From NCBI GenBank assembly GCA_029207755.1, contig JARCOQ010000003.1, positions 88,121,994 to 88,185,993 of the forward strand: a stretch of 64,000 bases of DNA. Reading direction: 5' to 3'. Source of the stretch: Chamaea fasciata (Eukaryota; Chordata; Aves; Passeriformes; Sylviidae). Below the pieces are notes generated by a model. That model was not told the DNA's origin, did no database searches, and worked only from the letters and a program-made list of their open reading frames with translations. The translations under genes were made by a program, and so were the position numbers. Each line of letters opens with the position of its first letter. Position 1 is the stretch's first letter. Positions 27,081-40,374 of the stretch are shown here, piece after piece.

Positions 27081-27640
27081 GAAATTGTTGTGACTACAAT
27101 CCCACATTCTCATTGCAGATCTTCATTTTCCCTAATCCAGAGGGAGCAGAGTATGTGTGTATTAGCATTTTGCTTTGGATCACAGCAGCTCCAACACCCA
27201 GCTGGGATATGTCAGCACATCCACGAATGTGGGTCAGGGTCAGGCCTGGCACGGGGCCCATGGGCCCAGCACTTGTCTTCCACAACTGAGGAGCTCAAGT
27301 CTTCTAGCAATTGCTCCTGTGGCCATTCCTTCACCCATCTTCATCTGGAGTATTCCTCAGCAGACAAAGAGGTTTTGGGTGATGGAGAAAGCAGCAGTGA
27401 ACTTTTCAGAGTCAAAGCACGATTGGGCTGTATGGTCCCTGACCCTATGAATGGTACCTTGCCTAGTGTCAAGGCATTGTTCCAGAGCAGAATAGACCTG
27501 AGGCTCACAAGTGTATTTCTTATTGAAGTGTTAAATTATTCAGCAGGCATCCATCACTTAACAGGAAAAGGATTAGCACAAAATGATAGTTTGGCAAGCA
27601 AGTGTTTGGAATCTTACACTTAGTTTTCAAATCTAAATCG
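27081..27640. other. GC-richer patch with a 177-codon open frame
   Basis: A locally GC-richer patch in AT-rich DNA. The frame 27090-27623 (plus) is the longest in the window, and an overlapping 91-codon frame lies in another phase. The predicted peptide is rich in Ser, Gly and Leu and has no domain, signal peptide or membrane segment that I recognise. Two overlapping frames in different phases suggest low stop density from base composition rather than selection. It may be a decayed repeat, a relic exon or chance. Confidence 0.3.
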
Positions 27641-30314
27641 GGTCACACCACAATCATTTCTCCTCCTCAGTAAAGAAAGAGCAGAGAAATTTCAATGAGA
27701 TTACAATTATCATCTTGCATTAAAAATAAAGCCTTGTCTCCTGCTTGCAGTTCCATGAACCAGAAGCATGAATTAATTGAACTACACTTTCACATTTGCA
27801 ATGAGCTTTGATTACTGGGAGAACCAAAACCAGATTCATGTTCTTAACTTGGAATCTGGGGGAAATAATGTTCTAATAAAATACCACTAATCCTTTTTAA
27901 TGAAGGCTGAGAACTTCAAGGCCTTGGTTTTGGGGCTAATATCAAGATTGAAGTAACACATAATTAATTAATTAATCAATTAATTCAAATTCCAGCTGGA
28001 GAGTGAGGGGTTAGTATTTCCACAGTGCCATCCTTATTGTTATGAAACAAAGGTAGAAGAAACTACTTTTATTAGTAAAACAATATATACTGAGATTAAT
28101 GAGCCATCTGAAAGCTCATCAAATTAGTTGCCATAAACCAGATTAAATGTAATGCAGATTGTATGTTTCCCATTTTTACAGGTATCTACTTTACATTTTC
28201 TTCCTTTATATTCCTTTAAAGTAATATTTTTGCAAGGTTCTTAGTTAAAACCACTTCTGTACTCATTTTTATTATCTTTTTCTAAGAAGAACTGACAGAT
28301 GCCTTAATAAGGAATGGACAGCTGGTTTATATACAAAAAGGCACAATCAATTTGGGCTACAGTTTAAAAGTGCATAAAACAGCTGTACCCTACTAATGAG
28401 TTTTAATAGTTTTGTATCTTGAGCACCATGCCATTTGAAATATTGATAATTAAATGAGCATTTCGTTAATGAAATCTCCCCCTTGAATCATTAAAACAAG
28501 CAATTTGCACTTTTTGTAAAAACTTCTCAGACATGTTTGGAGAGCTGTCTTGCTTTGGCTTGGGTTCATGGTTTTTATATATCTTTTTAAAGTCAGTTTA
28601 GCTTTCAAAACACAATTATTCAGTATTGATTTGTCTGAACAACAATATTTTTTTTTCCAATTCTGTCACCATGTAGCAGTTGTTAGCTGTTTTCTATTCC
28701 AATGTTGCCTTGATGCCCAGACATGCACAAAAAAAGCACAAGAAAGGTAATAATAGCCATTGAAATACATGGAGAACATACTGGGGAGATTGTTTTGTTA
28801 TGTTTTGTTTTGTTTTGTTTCTTTGTTCATTTTTTTTCTCTAATAAAAACGTGATGATATTAATAAGGAAATCTCTTAGTTAATCAAACAAAGGAATATA
28901 GATTGGGTATTACATCCGAAAGAATTTTTATTCTCTAGATTGAAAGCTCTTCTGTAGTGAACTCGAGTTCCAAAATTTTATATTACAGACAGAATGAGTG
29001 AGTCTGGCATCATCAGAGAGAAACACATCCAGACTATATCTTGGCAGTATGTTACATGTATGGTTGCAGCCGGGGTAAGAGCTAGACTAGTTGGCACTGG
29101 ACAGAAATTGTGAGCTGGTAGCCACTGCCTTTTGGCAGAGACATTTCATGTTGTCACAGTAGCCTGAATTTTTGCTTGAAGGCTGAAAGGACTAATGTGC
29201 CCATCATGAGTGTCACTGCTAAACAAATGAAAGCAAATTCAGATAGCCTAAGCATCCATACTTTGTACTAAGCAGAAACAAATATAGAAGTGGTCTTTAA
29301 CCACATTATCCCAGCTGTGTGAGAAGCTGGTGTTCAGACCAACTGTATTTCCTGACCATAGCCATTCCTTAATCCACTAGCAGAGATGAGCTGAGATGAA
29401 TGCCCACTACTCTTTCAGTGCCACAAGTACAGCAAGAAATTTGCTTGAGGTCTTCAGCTATCCCTCAGCTGTCTCTACCCCTAATGTCCCTGTCCTTCCA
29501 TATTGTCCACACCTTTTCCTTATACACATGGCAATGTCCATACATACATCAACCCCCACTTGCAGTGGGTTAAGAACCATTTCCCTTTTCTTTAGGCTTA
29601 GGAACTTCTGCCCCCTTTCTACCCCTTCCCCTCTTTAGAGGGATCTCACAGTATATTCTCTCACCTAGGGATATACTGCATTTGGGTGTCTACTTATCTT
29701 AGTTATGGCAGTGTGACAAACTGCACAAGAGAAATTTATTAGATCTAGCAATCACAGCTTTAAAGTCCTTTCAAAAATAAATAACTTCTAGATTTTATAC
29801 TTTTTTTTCCACTGGATTTAAGATACAACACTTCCAAAATTAATTTGGAAATGGATGAAATTAGTTAATTTAATTTCAAAATTAAGGAGGGTGGATGATT
29901 TAAAATAATTTTGCTACATTAAAAAATGAAATTTCATAATTGGGCGACAACTTGGAAGCAAAAAAGGTAAGTATATCATGATTCTTATGGTTCCTCATTA
30001 CCTAGGAAACCAATGACTCCCAAATCACTAAAATTACTGTCAGGTTGGCAGAATGTCACCTTCCGTATCACCATAAATTCAATTTTCACTTTATTATCAC
30101 CTGTTTACTGTTCTAAGTCTAGGTAGCTAGAGCGGAGTATTTAAATAACGTTTTTACCTCTCTTAGTGTTCCAGATATGGTCATAATTGCACTTCAGATA
30201 TATATCTCCAATCATTCTTATGGATCATGATTTGCTTTACACAAATATCAGAGCATGCAAATTTGACTTCTTCAAAATGAAACTGAGCCACTTCGACAGC
30301 ACATCTCTTATAAA
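27641..30314. other. AT-rich stretch with clustered TAATTA motifs
   Basis: Contains a TTAA-phased tract at about 27961-27986 made of overlapping TAATTA/ATTAAT words, a (TTTTG)n tract at 28791-28820, and many AT-rich palindromic words such as TTCCAAAATTAATTTGGAA near 29833. The style resembles vertebrate conserved non-coding DNA, but conservation cannot be judged from one sequence. No gene recognised. Confidence 0.4.
28791..28820 (+). repeat. (TTTTG)n microsatellite
   Basis: About six TGTTT/TTTTG units with one TTA interruption. Simple tandem repeat. Confidence 0.85.
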
Positions 30315-30971
30315 TGATCAATAGCCAATCCAATATCAAAGAATTTATTTAGCAATTTCCAAAATCAATTTAAAAACAGCCACAATAAAATTGGACAAGA
30401 TCAGTTGAATGCTGGGTGGACAGAGGAGCAGCAGCGATGCTGCTGTCCAACCTTGCCCACAAATGCTGGGTCTCGGCGCACGGTTTTTATACAGTTTTTC
30501 TGCCCGGAGGCAATGTCTATTGAAAGTCCAAATATTCATGTATTTCTTTATTTCAGAGTTGGGTTTTGAAAGAATTTCCTGTCAGTATGAAAGGCGTTCT
30601 AGGAATCTTTCATTGGGGTGCTGATCTGATCATTCTCTAGATATCCTCCACCAAGATTGGTATCAGATCTTGATCAGCTGTGAAGTGGAGGCCCACCCTT
30701 GATGAATGGGCCATCTCCCACTCAGCCTTGCCATTTCTGTTGCAAATTTTGCTATTTCACAGTTGTACAATGAGCCTTGGAATTTCGGAGACGCCTTGAG
30801 CAGCTTTTGGGAGTCCAAGCTTACAATGATAATTTTAAATTTATCACGTACAATATTTTTTACGCAAATTGATGCACTACATCTATTACATACCTAATGA
30901 ATTCCAGCCAACAATCTTTCAATCAATAGGGACAAAATATTTTCAGAAAGAGTCTCCCTAAAATACACACA
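30315..30971 (-). mobile_element. Probable retroviral LTR, minus strand (ERVK-like)
   Basis: Read on the minus strand there is a TATAAAAA box (plus-strand TTTTTATA at 30484-30491) followed downstream by GC-rich sequence, and an AATAAA signal (plus TTTATT at 30344-30349). The rest reads like a long U3 region. Left limit TGATCAATAG and right limit AAATACACACA are placed by TG...CA logic and are approximate. The flanks give no convincing TSD. No gag, pol or env is visible, so it is a solo or partial LTR. GC is clearly higher than in the neighbouring DNA. The 64- and 71-codon frames inside are LTR read-through. Confidence 0.6.
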
Positions 30972-33900
30972 TTATGGGTGTCTGGTAACACCATTTTGCT
31001 TTACACCACCATTTCTGCTGTACTGCAATGAGTGTTAGTGTGGATGTAGGTGAACTCAGCCCAAATGAAAACTATTCCCTGGGGCATGGGTGTAAGCATG
31101 CTGAGGAATATGTTGAAGGAGAGATTTGGACCTATGCTTAGAGGATTCAAGTAGTTGGCCTAAGTATGAATGTGACTATGTTTATTCAGTCAAAATCTGC
31201 CCCTACTTATCTCAGCATGTGGGCATAACTTTTTCATTCCTAAGCTCTTCTGAGCTGTTCTTGACAGGAAAGGATATCTTCCTCCTTCCCAGTCTAATAC
31301 TGACACAGCTTACCTAAACACGTAAATTGCAAAGTCCCTGAGAATATCTCTGCTGATACAGAACACAGCATGGTAATCACTGCTTGAAAGACAGAAATCA
31401 CTGTAAACTACACACAGATACACGAATTGCATTTTTATTTTACATTAAATAAAATTAGGTAATACATTCAGAATGTATGAAGTATGAAAAAAGATACCAC
31501 TAGTTTAGGACAGCCCCACCATGGCATCTGTCTGTGCAGAAACATAGCTTTAACTAGTAAAACTGAATAAAAATGACTGCATCCTGCGCAAACATGGCAG
31601 TGGAGGACGTGAAAGTCTAATGAGATAAGTTCCTAGGAAAATGAAAGACTGAAGTTCCTTAGGCAAAGGAGTAAAGTGATTCAGGGAGAGAAACAGTGCT
31701 GAGTACCTAAGATCAGCTGGAAAGTACTGGATGCAAAAAACAATGGCTTTATGACATGCTATAGTTTTCTCTGCCTTCCAGGTTAGCCCCTTCTAGTTCC
31801 ACAAACAGTAAATTACCATCCTTTTTTTTCTTTCTCACAAATGGCCACCTTATCAACCATCCCTCAGCTAATATTCTCTCAAATAACAGCAGGAAATGTT
31901 GGACTCAATGTCTTCAGCCCGTATTTAGTTTGGAAAGATGTCCATTTTCCTCATGCCTGAATAAGAGTTCGTGCTTCAGCCAAATTTTCTGCTTTTTCCT
32001 CAGCAACATCAGACAGTCCATTGCCTGAATACATATTGTTTCTCTACACAGATCTTGCCTTACTTCAAAGGAAACAGCAGAAGTGCCTTATCTTGACACA
32101 AGTGGTAATAATGGTTTATATTGATGGTTAACTTTGATGAATTGTTAAATTTCACAAACTTCATTACTATCTTGTAATTGCTACATTTTTTCATGACTCA
32201 TAAATGATCACGTAATTCCTTGGTGCTAGTTTTTATGAAAACAGACACAACTGAGCTATTAACAACAGTTTCACTCTCACTGTCTTAAAAAGTTTTAAAT
32301 ATACCAGATGGGACAGGAAGGTAGAAGGATCAACACCCAACTTCTACAAACAGAAGATTCAAAACTAATTTTTTTTCTACTGACACATGCCCATGATAAT
32401 CAAGAAACTAAAGTAGCCTGGCTTTGAAAGACCCCCTTTAGTATCCAACAAAATATATTTACCCAAATCTTTAGCTTGTTCCACTAATAAAATCCTGTAT
32501 AAAAAAATCGTTCCTTTAGATGAATATTTTAGTGAGAGAAGAAAACAAGTTTTCTAATACACCGTCAATTGTACCTTATCACCCCAGAGAAAAATCAGAA
32601 GAAGAGTAGGAAAGGTACATATAATATTTTCCTTCTCCCTTCCATTCTCTTAAGGTTTCTTATAATTAGGATTTTGGAGGTAAAGTTTCTTCATGCCAGA
32701 TACTGAGAGGTACCCAACTCTTTTCAGGCATTGAACTGGGCCAGTGAATTACCCTTCAGTGGTACTTGACTGTCTGGTTTGGTAGTCTTTTCCTTCTACT
32801 CTGCATGGAACACTTTGGCCTTAGATATCCATCAGCTTTCCACTTGCTGCCAAAGGAAATGAAGCCTTTTATCTGCGTACCATAGCTAAGATTCTTATGC
32901 TGAAGCCAGAAGTAATCCACTGGATACAGTTTAGAACAGTTACACATTGGAAATGTGAATTAGAAAGTTGATTTGAACAGTGTTTAATGAATTTCTAAAT
33001 GTATGTTATGTTAAATACTGTAGATGATATATGAGTTAATTTTATAGCTGGCTTTTAATGAATAGAAGAAAGCATTTATTTGTCATGAGTGGAATGAAAA
33101 CTTTCATTGACTACTGAAATAGCAACTGAAGATAGGCTTCTGATTTTATTGAAACACATCTGTTTGCTTTGGGTCTGACAACAGCTAAAAATTATGAAAA
33201 ATAACTGCCTGCTGAGAAATGAATGAAAGCCATCCTTTTTCTCAACTAGATCACCACATTCTTTCTAGCAGCAACAAACTGAGAAAACTGCATTATACAA
33301 CTTCTTTAATCTCCAAGAGATGCAACCTCTGAATCCAGCTTAATAAAAGCTTATTAACAGAAAATGTCATATTGCATTATGCAATCAATGTGGGAAGGTA
33401 TTAACATAGGGACACCTTATAGAGATTCTTGCAGAAGCCGTAAGCAAAATTTCTGCATCTAATTGGCTACTCAAATAGAATTTTAAAAAGATTCAATTTG
33501 CTTTTAAAATTAACACTGTTAGATGAAAGAACATTGAATAGGCTGCAAGCATGTCAATAACACAAAGTAAAGCAATATAGCTAGGGGATACCTTCAATTA
33601 CATTTTCTTTATGACATCCTAGAGAATTTATCTATTATAAATTACAAAATATCAGTCCTCTGTGTGCCAGCTCAAACTCACATAAGAGTCTTCTAAGAGA
33701 AGGAGAAAATCCAGTTTTCCATTGCAATTCTGGCAAATAAATGTTAACTACTGGATAATCATAATATTTAAAGATAAGAATATAGATAGTACACAGGTAT
33801 TCCATAATAACTATTTTCATAGCAATATTTTCATGGTGTGTCAATATTACAGAAATATTTTTACTGGTTTAGTTTTGAACAGGCTAAGAGCTTTTCTCTG

Positions 33901-34615
33901 CATAATCAACCTGTGATGGCAAGGTTACACAATGTAAGAATATTAAACTTGTTTGCTCTAGTTGTTTAAGTGAGAGGATAGTGACTTGCAGACTTAAGCA
34001 TTCTTCCTTTCACTTCTAGCTTCCCTGAGAAACAAGGCAGTATCTTCTGGTGGTAAATGCCTTGTTTGTAAATTAGAAGAAAGAGATGCAGCTGTAGAGA
34101 ATTTTACAGGGTCTCTATCTTCCAGGTAAATGTAATGTGGAACACAATTGCATTTGGGGAGATTGTAGACTGTTGTAAAAGGTATCGGGAAAATAAGGGT
34201 TGCAGTGACTTTAGACCATAAGAGGTACTTAAAACAAGATAAGACTAATAGGAGGGAGTCTCAAGATACAGAAAAGAAAACAGCTGGAAGCAACAGGAAC
34301 ATGTTTAAGTCCTCAAAGTAAATCAAATACTAAGCTTTTATTCCCATAGGTATCCAAAGATCTAGGCAAAACTAAGTTCTTTACAGATCAGAAAACAATG
34401 AGTAAGTAATTTTTCTTTCTTTCCATCAGCATTTTGGAAAGATTAGTAGATTAGCTGTGCACTGAGAAACTGAGTGTTCAGCTACTGACATGATAGAAGC
34501 ACTCCTATCTGCTGGTTTACCTGTAATATGCCCATCAGTGGGCCTATCATATGTTAGAGCATATACTCCCTGGTTCGTGGGTATGTTTATGGTTAAATTT
34601 GGTTTCTCTTCTGCA
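30972..34615. other. Non-coding stretch without recognised elements
   Basis: AT-rich unique sequence with ORFs of at most 69 codons. No CR1, LTR, tRNA or exon-like signal recognised. The segment just left of the 34622 LTR is unremarkable unique DNA. Confidence 0.6.
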
Positions 34616-34621
34616 TTCACA

Positions 34622-34973
34622 TGTCACAGTATAGCTGGTCTGTAGCTGGAAAAGATAAATCTGGCCATAACAAGTCCAATTCGGCTAACCTGGCTCATTC
34701 TAGAAAAGAAGTAGAACAAGTCCCAGGGTGAACAATGATAGAATAAATTTGAACTCTAACAGGGACTCTCAGCCAACCCTGCTCAAGCCTAGATGCAAAA
34801 AAACCACTGGCCAGAGATCTGGGTGGAGAGTGAATCCAACAAATCAGCTATCTAAACCTGGGAAATTCAAACCCCCTATAAAAAGGGCAGCCATAATAAA
34901 CTCAGTGCTCTTTGCTGAGGATACTCTGTGAGTTTGTGTTGTCTCTGTCTCCAGCCAATGACCCCATGTAACA
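34622..34973 (+). mobile_element. Solo LTR with 6-bp target duplication (ERVK-like)
   Basis: Begins TGTCACAGTATAGCTGG and ends CCCATGTAACA. The same six bases, TTCACA, flank it at 34616-34621 and 34974-34979, a perfect duplication. Six-base TSDs are usual for class II (ERVK/beta-like) elements. A TATAAAAA box at 34877-34884 is followed by AATAAA at 34895-34900, and the R/U5 part reads CTCAGTGCTCTTTGCTGAGG and then a GT/CT-rich stretch. At 352 bp it is a compact LTR. There is no internal retroviral sequence between the two duplications, so it is a true solo LTR. Short frames at 34728-34931 and on the minus strand are chance. Confidence 0.94.
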
Positions 34974-34979
34974 TTCACA

Positions 34980-37900
34980 AAGTGTCTGCAATGGTGCCTT
35001 GATCCTGCACTAGATAAATATGCTAGCATGCTCCTCATGTAAACTGGGCCTGTCAAGCTTTAAAGGAGATTGCTTTATCTGAGGAACTCCAGAGTGTGGC
35101 ATTCAGCTTGTGAAGGCTTCAATGAACACTGAACTTACACTGAAAAAGTGACTTGATTTGTCTTTGGCTGTTCTGAATTTTTCTCAGCCTGAATTTCAAG
35201 TGAGAGGATACTTAGGTGTCCTTGATGCAGGGAGACAGAGTTTTGATGACTCTGAAGGGCAAAGAAGTGAAGGAATCCTAGGCCCATAATTTTTCTGTCA
35301 CACATTAATGATGCACATCATTCTCCCAAAAGAGGGGAGCATTAGGTAAGAGCACTGCGATTATAGGTCCATGTGGAGGTCTAACTTTATTGATATCAGC
35401 TGATTGCTTTACAGAACTCAGAGTTCAATGACTGACCACTTACTCTCAGCTCTTTTCACCTCAGTTTCTTCACAGTCATCTTGTCCTATCTAATCTTTTG
35501 ATCTCTTTACACAGCTAAATGTTTTATGCCTTTTATTTATATCTAATCCAGAGATTACTTTGAACATCAGTAGAGAAAACATCACACTCTGGGAAACGGA
35601 ACTGAAAATTCTTTTCTCAGAACTTTATGGAGAAATGGTCTGAAGAGATTTCTCATTTACTTTTTAGAGCTGTGAACTCAGTCAGTATAAAAGCTCCAGT
35701 GAGCTTCTAAAACTTTTGAGGCAACTATTTTAAACTATTATCATTGGTATCTATGAGAATGATTGGGAGATGGGCTGTTTAAACAAAGACTTGCCAAAGT
35801 ACTTTAGAATCAGTGCATTTTCATCATAAAAATTTATAGACAAATGAATATTTTTATCAATGTCTATTAATTACATTGTAAATTACGAAGAACAATTTTT
35901 GCTTATATTTTAGTGGATGCTTTTAAATGCTTTTTCCAATTATACATATTGACTTTTCTTAGCAGATTAATCCAAGCTGTGTTTCACATTTATACTAATG
36001 ATTTAACTTAATGTGAAAAGCCTTGGCCATACATACAATGTGCTATTTATTGCTCAATTTTATTCCACATAACTTTTAGTAAGCACTTATTAAGACATGA
36101 TTACAAAGTCTTGGCTTTCTGATTGCATATGAATGTATGTTTAATAGAAAAAAATGTTAGCAATATTGAAATTAATAGTTAAATTGTTACTAATTTTCAT
36201 AGCATAGGATTTAATTTGCTATATGCAATATTTCATTTAGCTCTGCTAATTACAATACCATATGTAGCATTTAGTAAGAAATATTTTAACATCAGATTGA
36301 AACCCCTCTTGCCACTAACACTTGGGAGAAATAATGAAATGCAAATGGAGAAAGATCAAATTAACAAAATCCTCAACTACTGGTTATTTTGGAAAAGAAA
36401 GGTCTCATATTTACATTTCCAATCAAATGTATGACTCCTTAAGACCATTTTCAATGTTTTTCTTTCTTTTTATGCAAGAAAATTACTTTAATTAAACATT
36501 TTATTATTCTGTTCTAAAACAATTGTTTTTTACTTAGCATATAGAAAACTTTAACTCCCAAATATATCTGGCTGAATGTCTGCAATATTTGATAGGCATA
36601 GATGTCCATCTTTGAACGAGCTAGTTCTCCCTTGCATTTTTAGGAATATGTAAAAGGTGTTCAGAGGCATTCACATAAGAAATTATTTTGGAAGGTCCTA
36701 TGTCTGCATTATCTGCCAACTTGTTCAGAGTTATATTATCAAGAAGACAGATTCAGTGACACTTTGGACATATTCCATTATACTTTTAATGTCAGGCTAA
36801 TGTTAGAAACAGAAATGCAATTGCCAAATGTCTTTCAAGTTGCATTTATCTGCCTTTAGCTCTTTTCCTAGGAAGCATTTTTGCAACAGTAAAACTATTT
36901 TTTTCCTTGAATAAGTCACTCTTAACAGCAGAAAAAGGGTGTAGAAAGAGATTATAACAAGGAAAATGAGCTGAAAACTCAAGTGCATTTTCTCTAAAGA
37001 CTTTTTCTATCTGATTTTATCATCCACAAGAAGCAGCCAAAGAGATGGGAATTCTCTCTTCTTCCTTGAAGCAGGACCAGAGTTAATACATGGATACACA
37101 GTCTGGTAGATCTGAGAGTGAAAATATTTTCATCTACGATATAACCTCTATTTCTATTGTACAAATTTCATTCTATTGATTTTAGAAACATAATTGTGTG
37201 CCTCTTAAAAAATAATTACTGCCTTATAAGAATAACATACCTGTGTGTTTTAGGCTTTTTTTCTTTACCTGTTACTTAGGAAAATACATGGCTGTTTTGT
37301 TTATGGTTAAATCATGTGAGTGGGATTGTTATCCTTGGTGGTCGGTGATTGCCATGATGTGCAACATGCACACATATTAAAACATATTTGCATTTTTAAG
37401 GCTGCTATCTGTTCTCTTAGCTATTTTGTCATCCCCACTATACTTATTATAATTACTTACATGGAGGTCTTGGCCACACAGTATTTTAGGAAATCTACAC
37501 TCTGAAGAGCTTGAGTCATTAAAGTTGTGGTCATAATAGAGCTACATGGTCATAACCCCTGCTCTTGTTTCTCCCTAGCAGACACCTTTCAGATTTTAAT
37601 TTGTCTACAAAATTCCACTCTTCTTGTCAAAAAGACATCTCTTTTCTTTTCTGAGGGCTTCCCTGGGAATCTGTGGTTTCTTGAAAATTTTGTCTGTTGC
37701 CACTACTGAGGTATTCTGGGGACAAAATTTCTCTACAGCCTGGAAACGTGCTTTCTTTAGTCATAACTAATAGCTGATGGTTTACCAGGAAAAGCCTTGT
37801 TTCTAAGATCATTAATTATTCCAAAAGGTAAGCATGCAGAGGAAATTAAATTCACTGTTATTTGCACAGGTTGTGGGAATGAGCACTCAGGGCGTAGTTG

Positions 37901-39986
37901 TCAGCAGTCAGATCAGACAGTCTTGTGGCTCATGACAGTGGTGTTTAGCTCTCCATCAAGCTCTGAATCTCATCTGGACACCTGAAGGATGTAGGAATCA
38001 GCTTAGAGCAGGGTGATAAAATATATATTAAGCAGTGATGGTGAGATGACACAAGCTTGTGTTAATGAGAGAAGTGAATTGAAAGCATTCAAACTTGCTC
38101 CAGTCCTCCCTTTATTCTGCCATGAAATAGTCTAAACTTCAGAATTAAATTGTCAAATCAGCCGATCCTAAAGTAAAAACCCTGCTGTCACTGCCAAACA
38201 TTACTGTCAGGTCACCAAAGGTGGAGGGACAACTTTATATTTCAGTTCCACGTGTTAGCTAAAAAACATTAATCTTGTTGTTAATTTCATTCTCTGAAAT
38301 AAAATTTGTTGCCAGAACAAAAATCTTTGTTCTATGGCTAAGACAGTTTAAGACCTTGTAGAAATAGTGCCAAGAAATTTTCATAAGAGGGAAATACACA
38401 AAATGACTATCCATCTTCTTACAGAGATGGACAAAGAGGCAAAGTTGATAGTCCTGAGGGATCATCACTTTATCTCATATAAGCAGAAGGAGCTTTCTAA
38501 GGATTAAGAAACCTCAAAGTATCTGAGAGTCTCAATTGAAATGAGAGTAAGTACTTTGTCACCTAAATTTCTGACACAGTAAGTGATAGCTAGAGTGAAT
38601 TGATGGGCTGAGAGCACAGGTGTTCCATAGTCTTGTAACTGACTGTGGATTGTTCACGAAGTAAAAATTTAATTTCTGAAATTTAGTTTCAAGAATTCAG
38701 TTGTTTCCAGTCAGAAAGCTAATCTATCCAAAATTCACACCAGGGTGGAACTGCCATTAGGAGAACCATATTGTATTTCAAGACCACTATTAGACTTTAT
38801 GCAATTTTGATCGAACTGTTATCACAGATCATCTGTTTTCTTCCCATCTAGACATTATGCATAACTTCAATTTATGCTGAAGAGTGTAAAGATCTTTCCT
38901 AGACGTTCACAGTCTATAAGCTATTTAAGATTAATATAAGTACTATTTTTCATCAAGCAATTTCCTGAAAACTGTCACATAGAACTGGTCTTTATATTTC
39001 CAGGCGATTGCATCAGAGTGTTCAAAACATTTGTGATGAAAACATCTTTGAAATTATTAAACATTGCCAGAAGTTGTGTTAGTGGTAATTCAACTTGCAT
39101 TATAATGCTTTGTCACTTGGAAAAATCATTGTAATTTGGCTTCTTAAACGGTCTTTCTCTGAGTTCTTGCAGAGAGAAAATGATAGGCAGAGAGGATGAA
39201 TTTTGAACAAAAAAAAGGACCATCTGCCTAACAACTAATTTCTCTTCTAAAATTGCAAATATTGAAGTTTCTGCTTTATAGTAGCTAATTAAATATCAGT
39301 ATTTGAGACTGAGGTGTAAGCAAGAATTCCTAGATGCATTCATAGTAGAAGTAGCTTTCCTGAAATAATAAATTATTGCTGCTTTCTCTTCTGTGTCATT
39401 TCTCCTAAGCAACATTCTGCCAGGCATCCTGGTCACCACAAATGCTGAGGACATCCAGAAGAGGTTTGCATTCTGTTCTGAGCCCAAAAGATTGTGTACT
39501 GCAGCTGTGCGTACACTTTGTTCTGATCTCATGAGGTTTTCTCATGACACTGAGAAGTCATTAAGGGGTCATGTGGACTGCCTTTTGCGATAGATGCTGC
39601 TAAGAAGTTGAATCAAATATGAAAGAAAATGAGATGCAATTTAGGTGAATGTAGCTTATGCTAAGTGATCGTAACTTATTTTCAGACCTGTCTTCATGAA
39701 GTCTGTGTCCCTTTTAAGCACAAGTATAGATAATATGGTTACTCAGTCTCAATTCACAGTACATTGGAGTCTAAAGAATAAAATAAAATTGAAAGGCTGA
39801 CTAGAATAAACTAATTTAAAAGAATTTAATCACACTATTAGAAGTTTTTGTAACCAATTAGAACTTCTTCAATTTCAAATAGCTCAAAGTTTTATTTCAA
39901 AATAACTTAAGACTTTCAGAAGACAAAACAAATTATTTTGAGATAAGTAATTGTTATGAAAAATCTGGAACAGAAAAATACTTCAA
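34980..39986. other. AT-rich non-coding stretch
   Basis: No gene or transposable element recognised. Around 35820-36250 and 37130-37300 the sequence is very AT-rich with TAATT-type words. ORFs reach 78 codons and have no known motif. Confidence 0.6.
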
Positions 39987-40025
39987 TGGGGTCTCACAAA
40001 AGCAGTAAAGAGTAAAGGAGCAGGA

Positions 40026-40226
40026 TCACCTTTCTCGACCTGCTGACCAGACTTTTTGTGATGCAGCCCAGGCATGGTTGACTTTCTGGCATGCAAGAGC
40101 ACATTGCTGAGTCATGTTGAGTTTTTTGTCCACAAACACACTCAAGTAATTTTCCTCAGGGCTTGTCTCAATCAATTCTCCTCCCAGCCTGTACTTGTGC
40201 TTGGGATTGCCCCAGCCCAGGCACAA
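40026..40226 (-). pseudogene. CR1 reverse transcriptase (ORF2) C-terminal fragment
   Basis: The 66-residue minus-strand frame carries [37 protein letters not shown] and ending residues [12 protein letters not shown]. These match the CR1-family ORF2 segment that follows the reverse transcriptase core ('[13 protein letters not shown]... EkDLGVlVDekLnMs.QCa... SR'). In an intact LINE, ORF2 provides endonuclease and reverse transcriptase for target-primed insertion. Here only a short piece survives, it has substitutions at usually conserved positions (for example YLSVFV in place of DLGVLV), and it runs into the microsatellite, so it is a dead relic. Confidence 0.85.
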
Positions 40227-40258
40227 AACCTTGCACTTGACCTTGTTGTACTTTGATG

Positions 40259-40374
40259 TCCTTCCTTCCTTCCTTCCTTCCTTCCTTCCTTCCTTCCTTC
40301 CTTCCTTCCTTCCTTCCTTCCTTCCTTCCTTCCTTCCCTCCCTCCCTCCCTCCCTCCCTCCCTCCCTCCCTCCA
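40259..40374 (+). repeat. (TTCC)n-(CCTC)n microsatellite inside CR1
   Basis: About 19 TTCC units (about 40260-40336) change abruptly into about nine CCTC units (about 40337-40373). All six frames read it as Pro/Ser/Phe/Leu or Gly/Arg/Lys/Glu repeats, which produces several spurious ORFs here. The tract is polypyrimidine on the plus strand, so it can form triplex DNA, and it is probably length-polymorphic. Confidence 0.96.
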
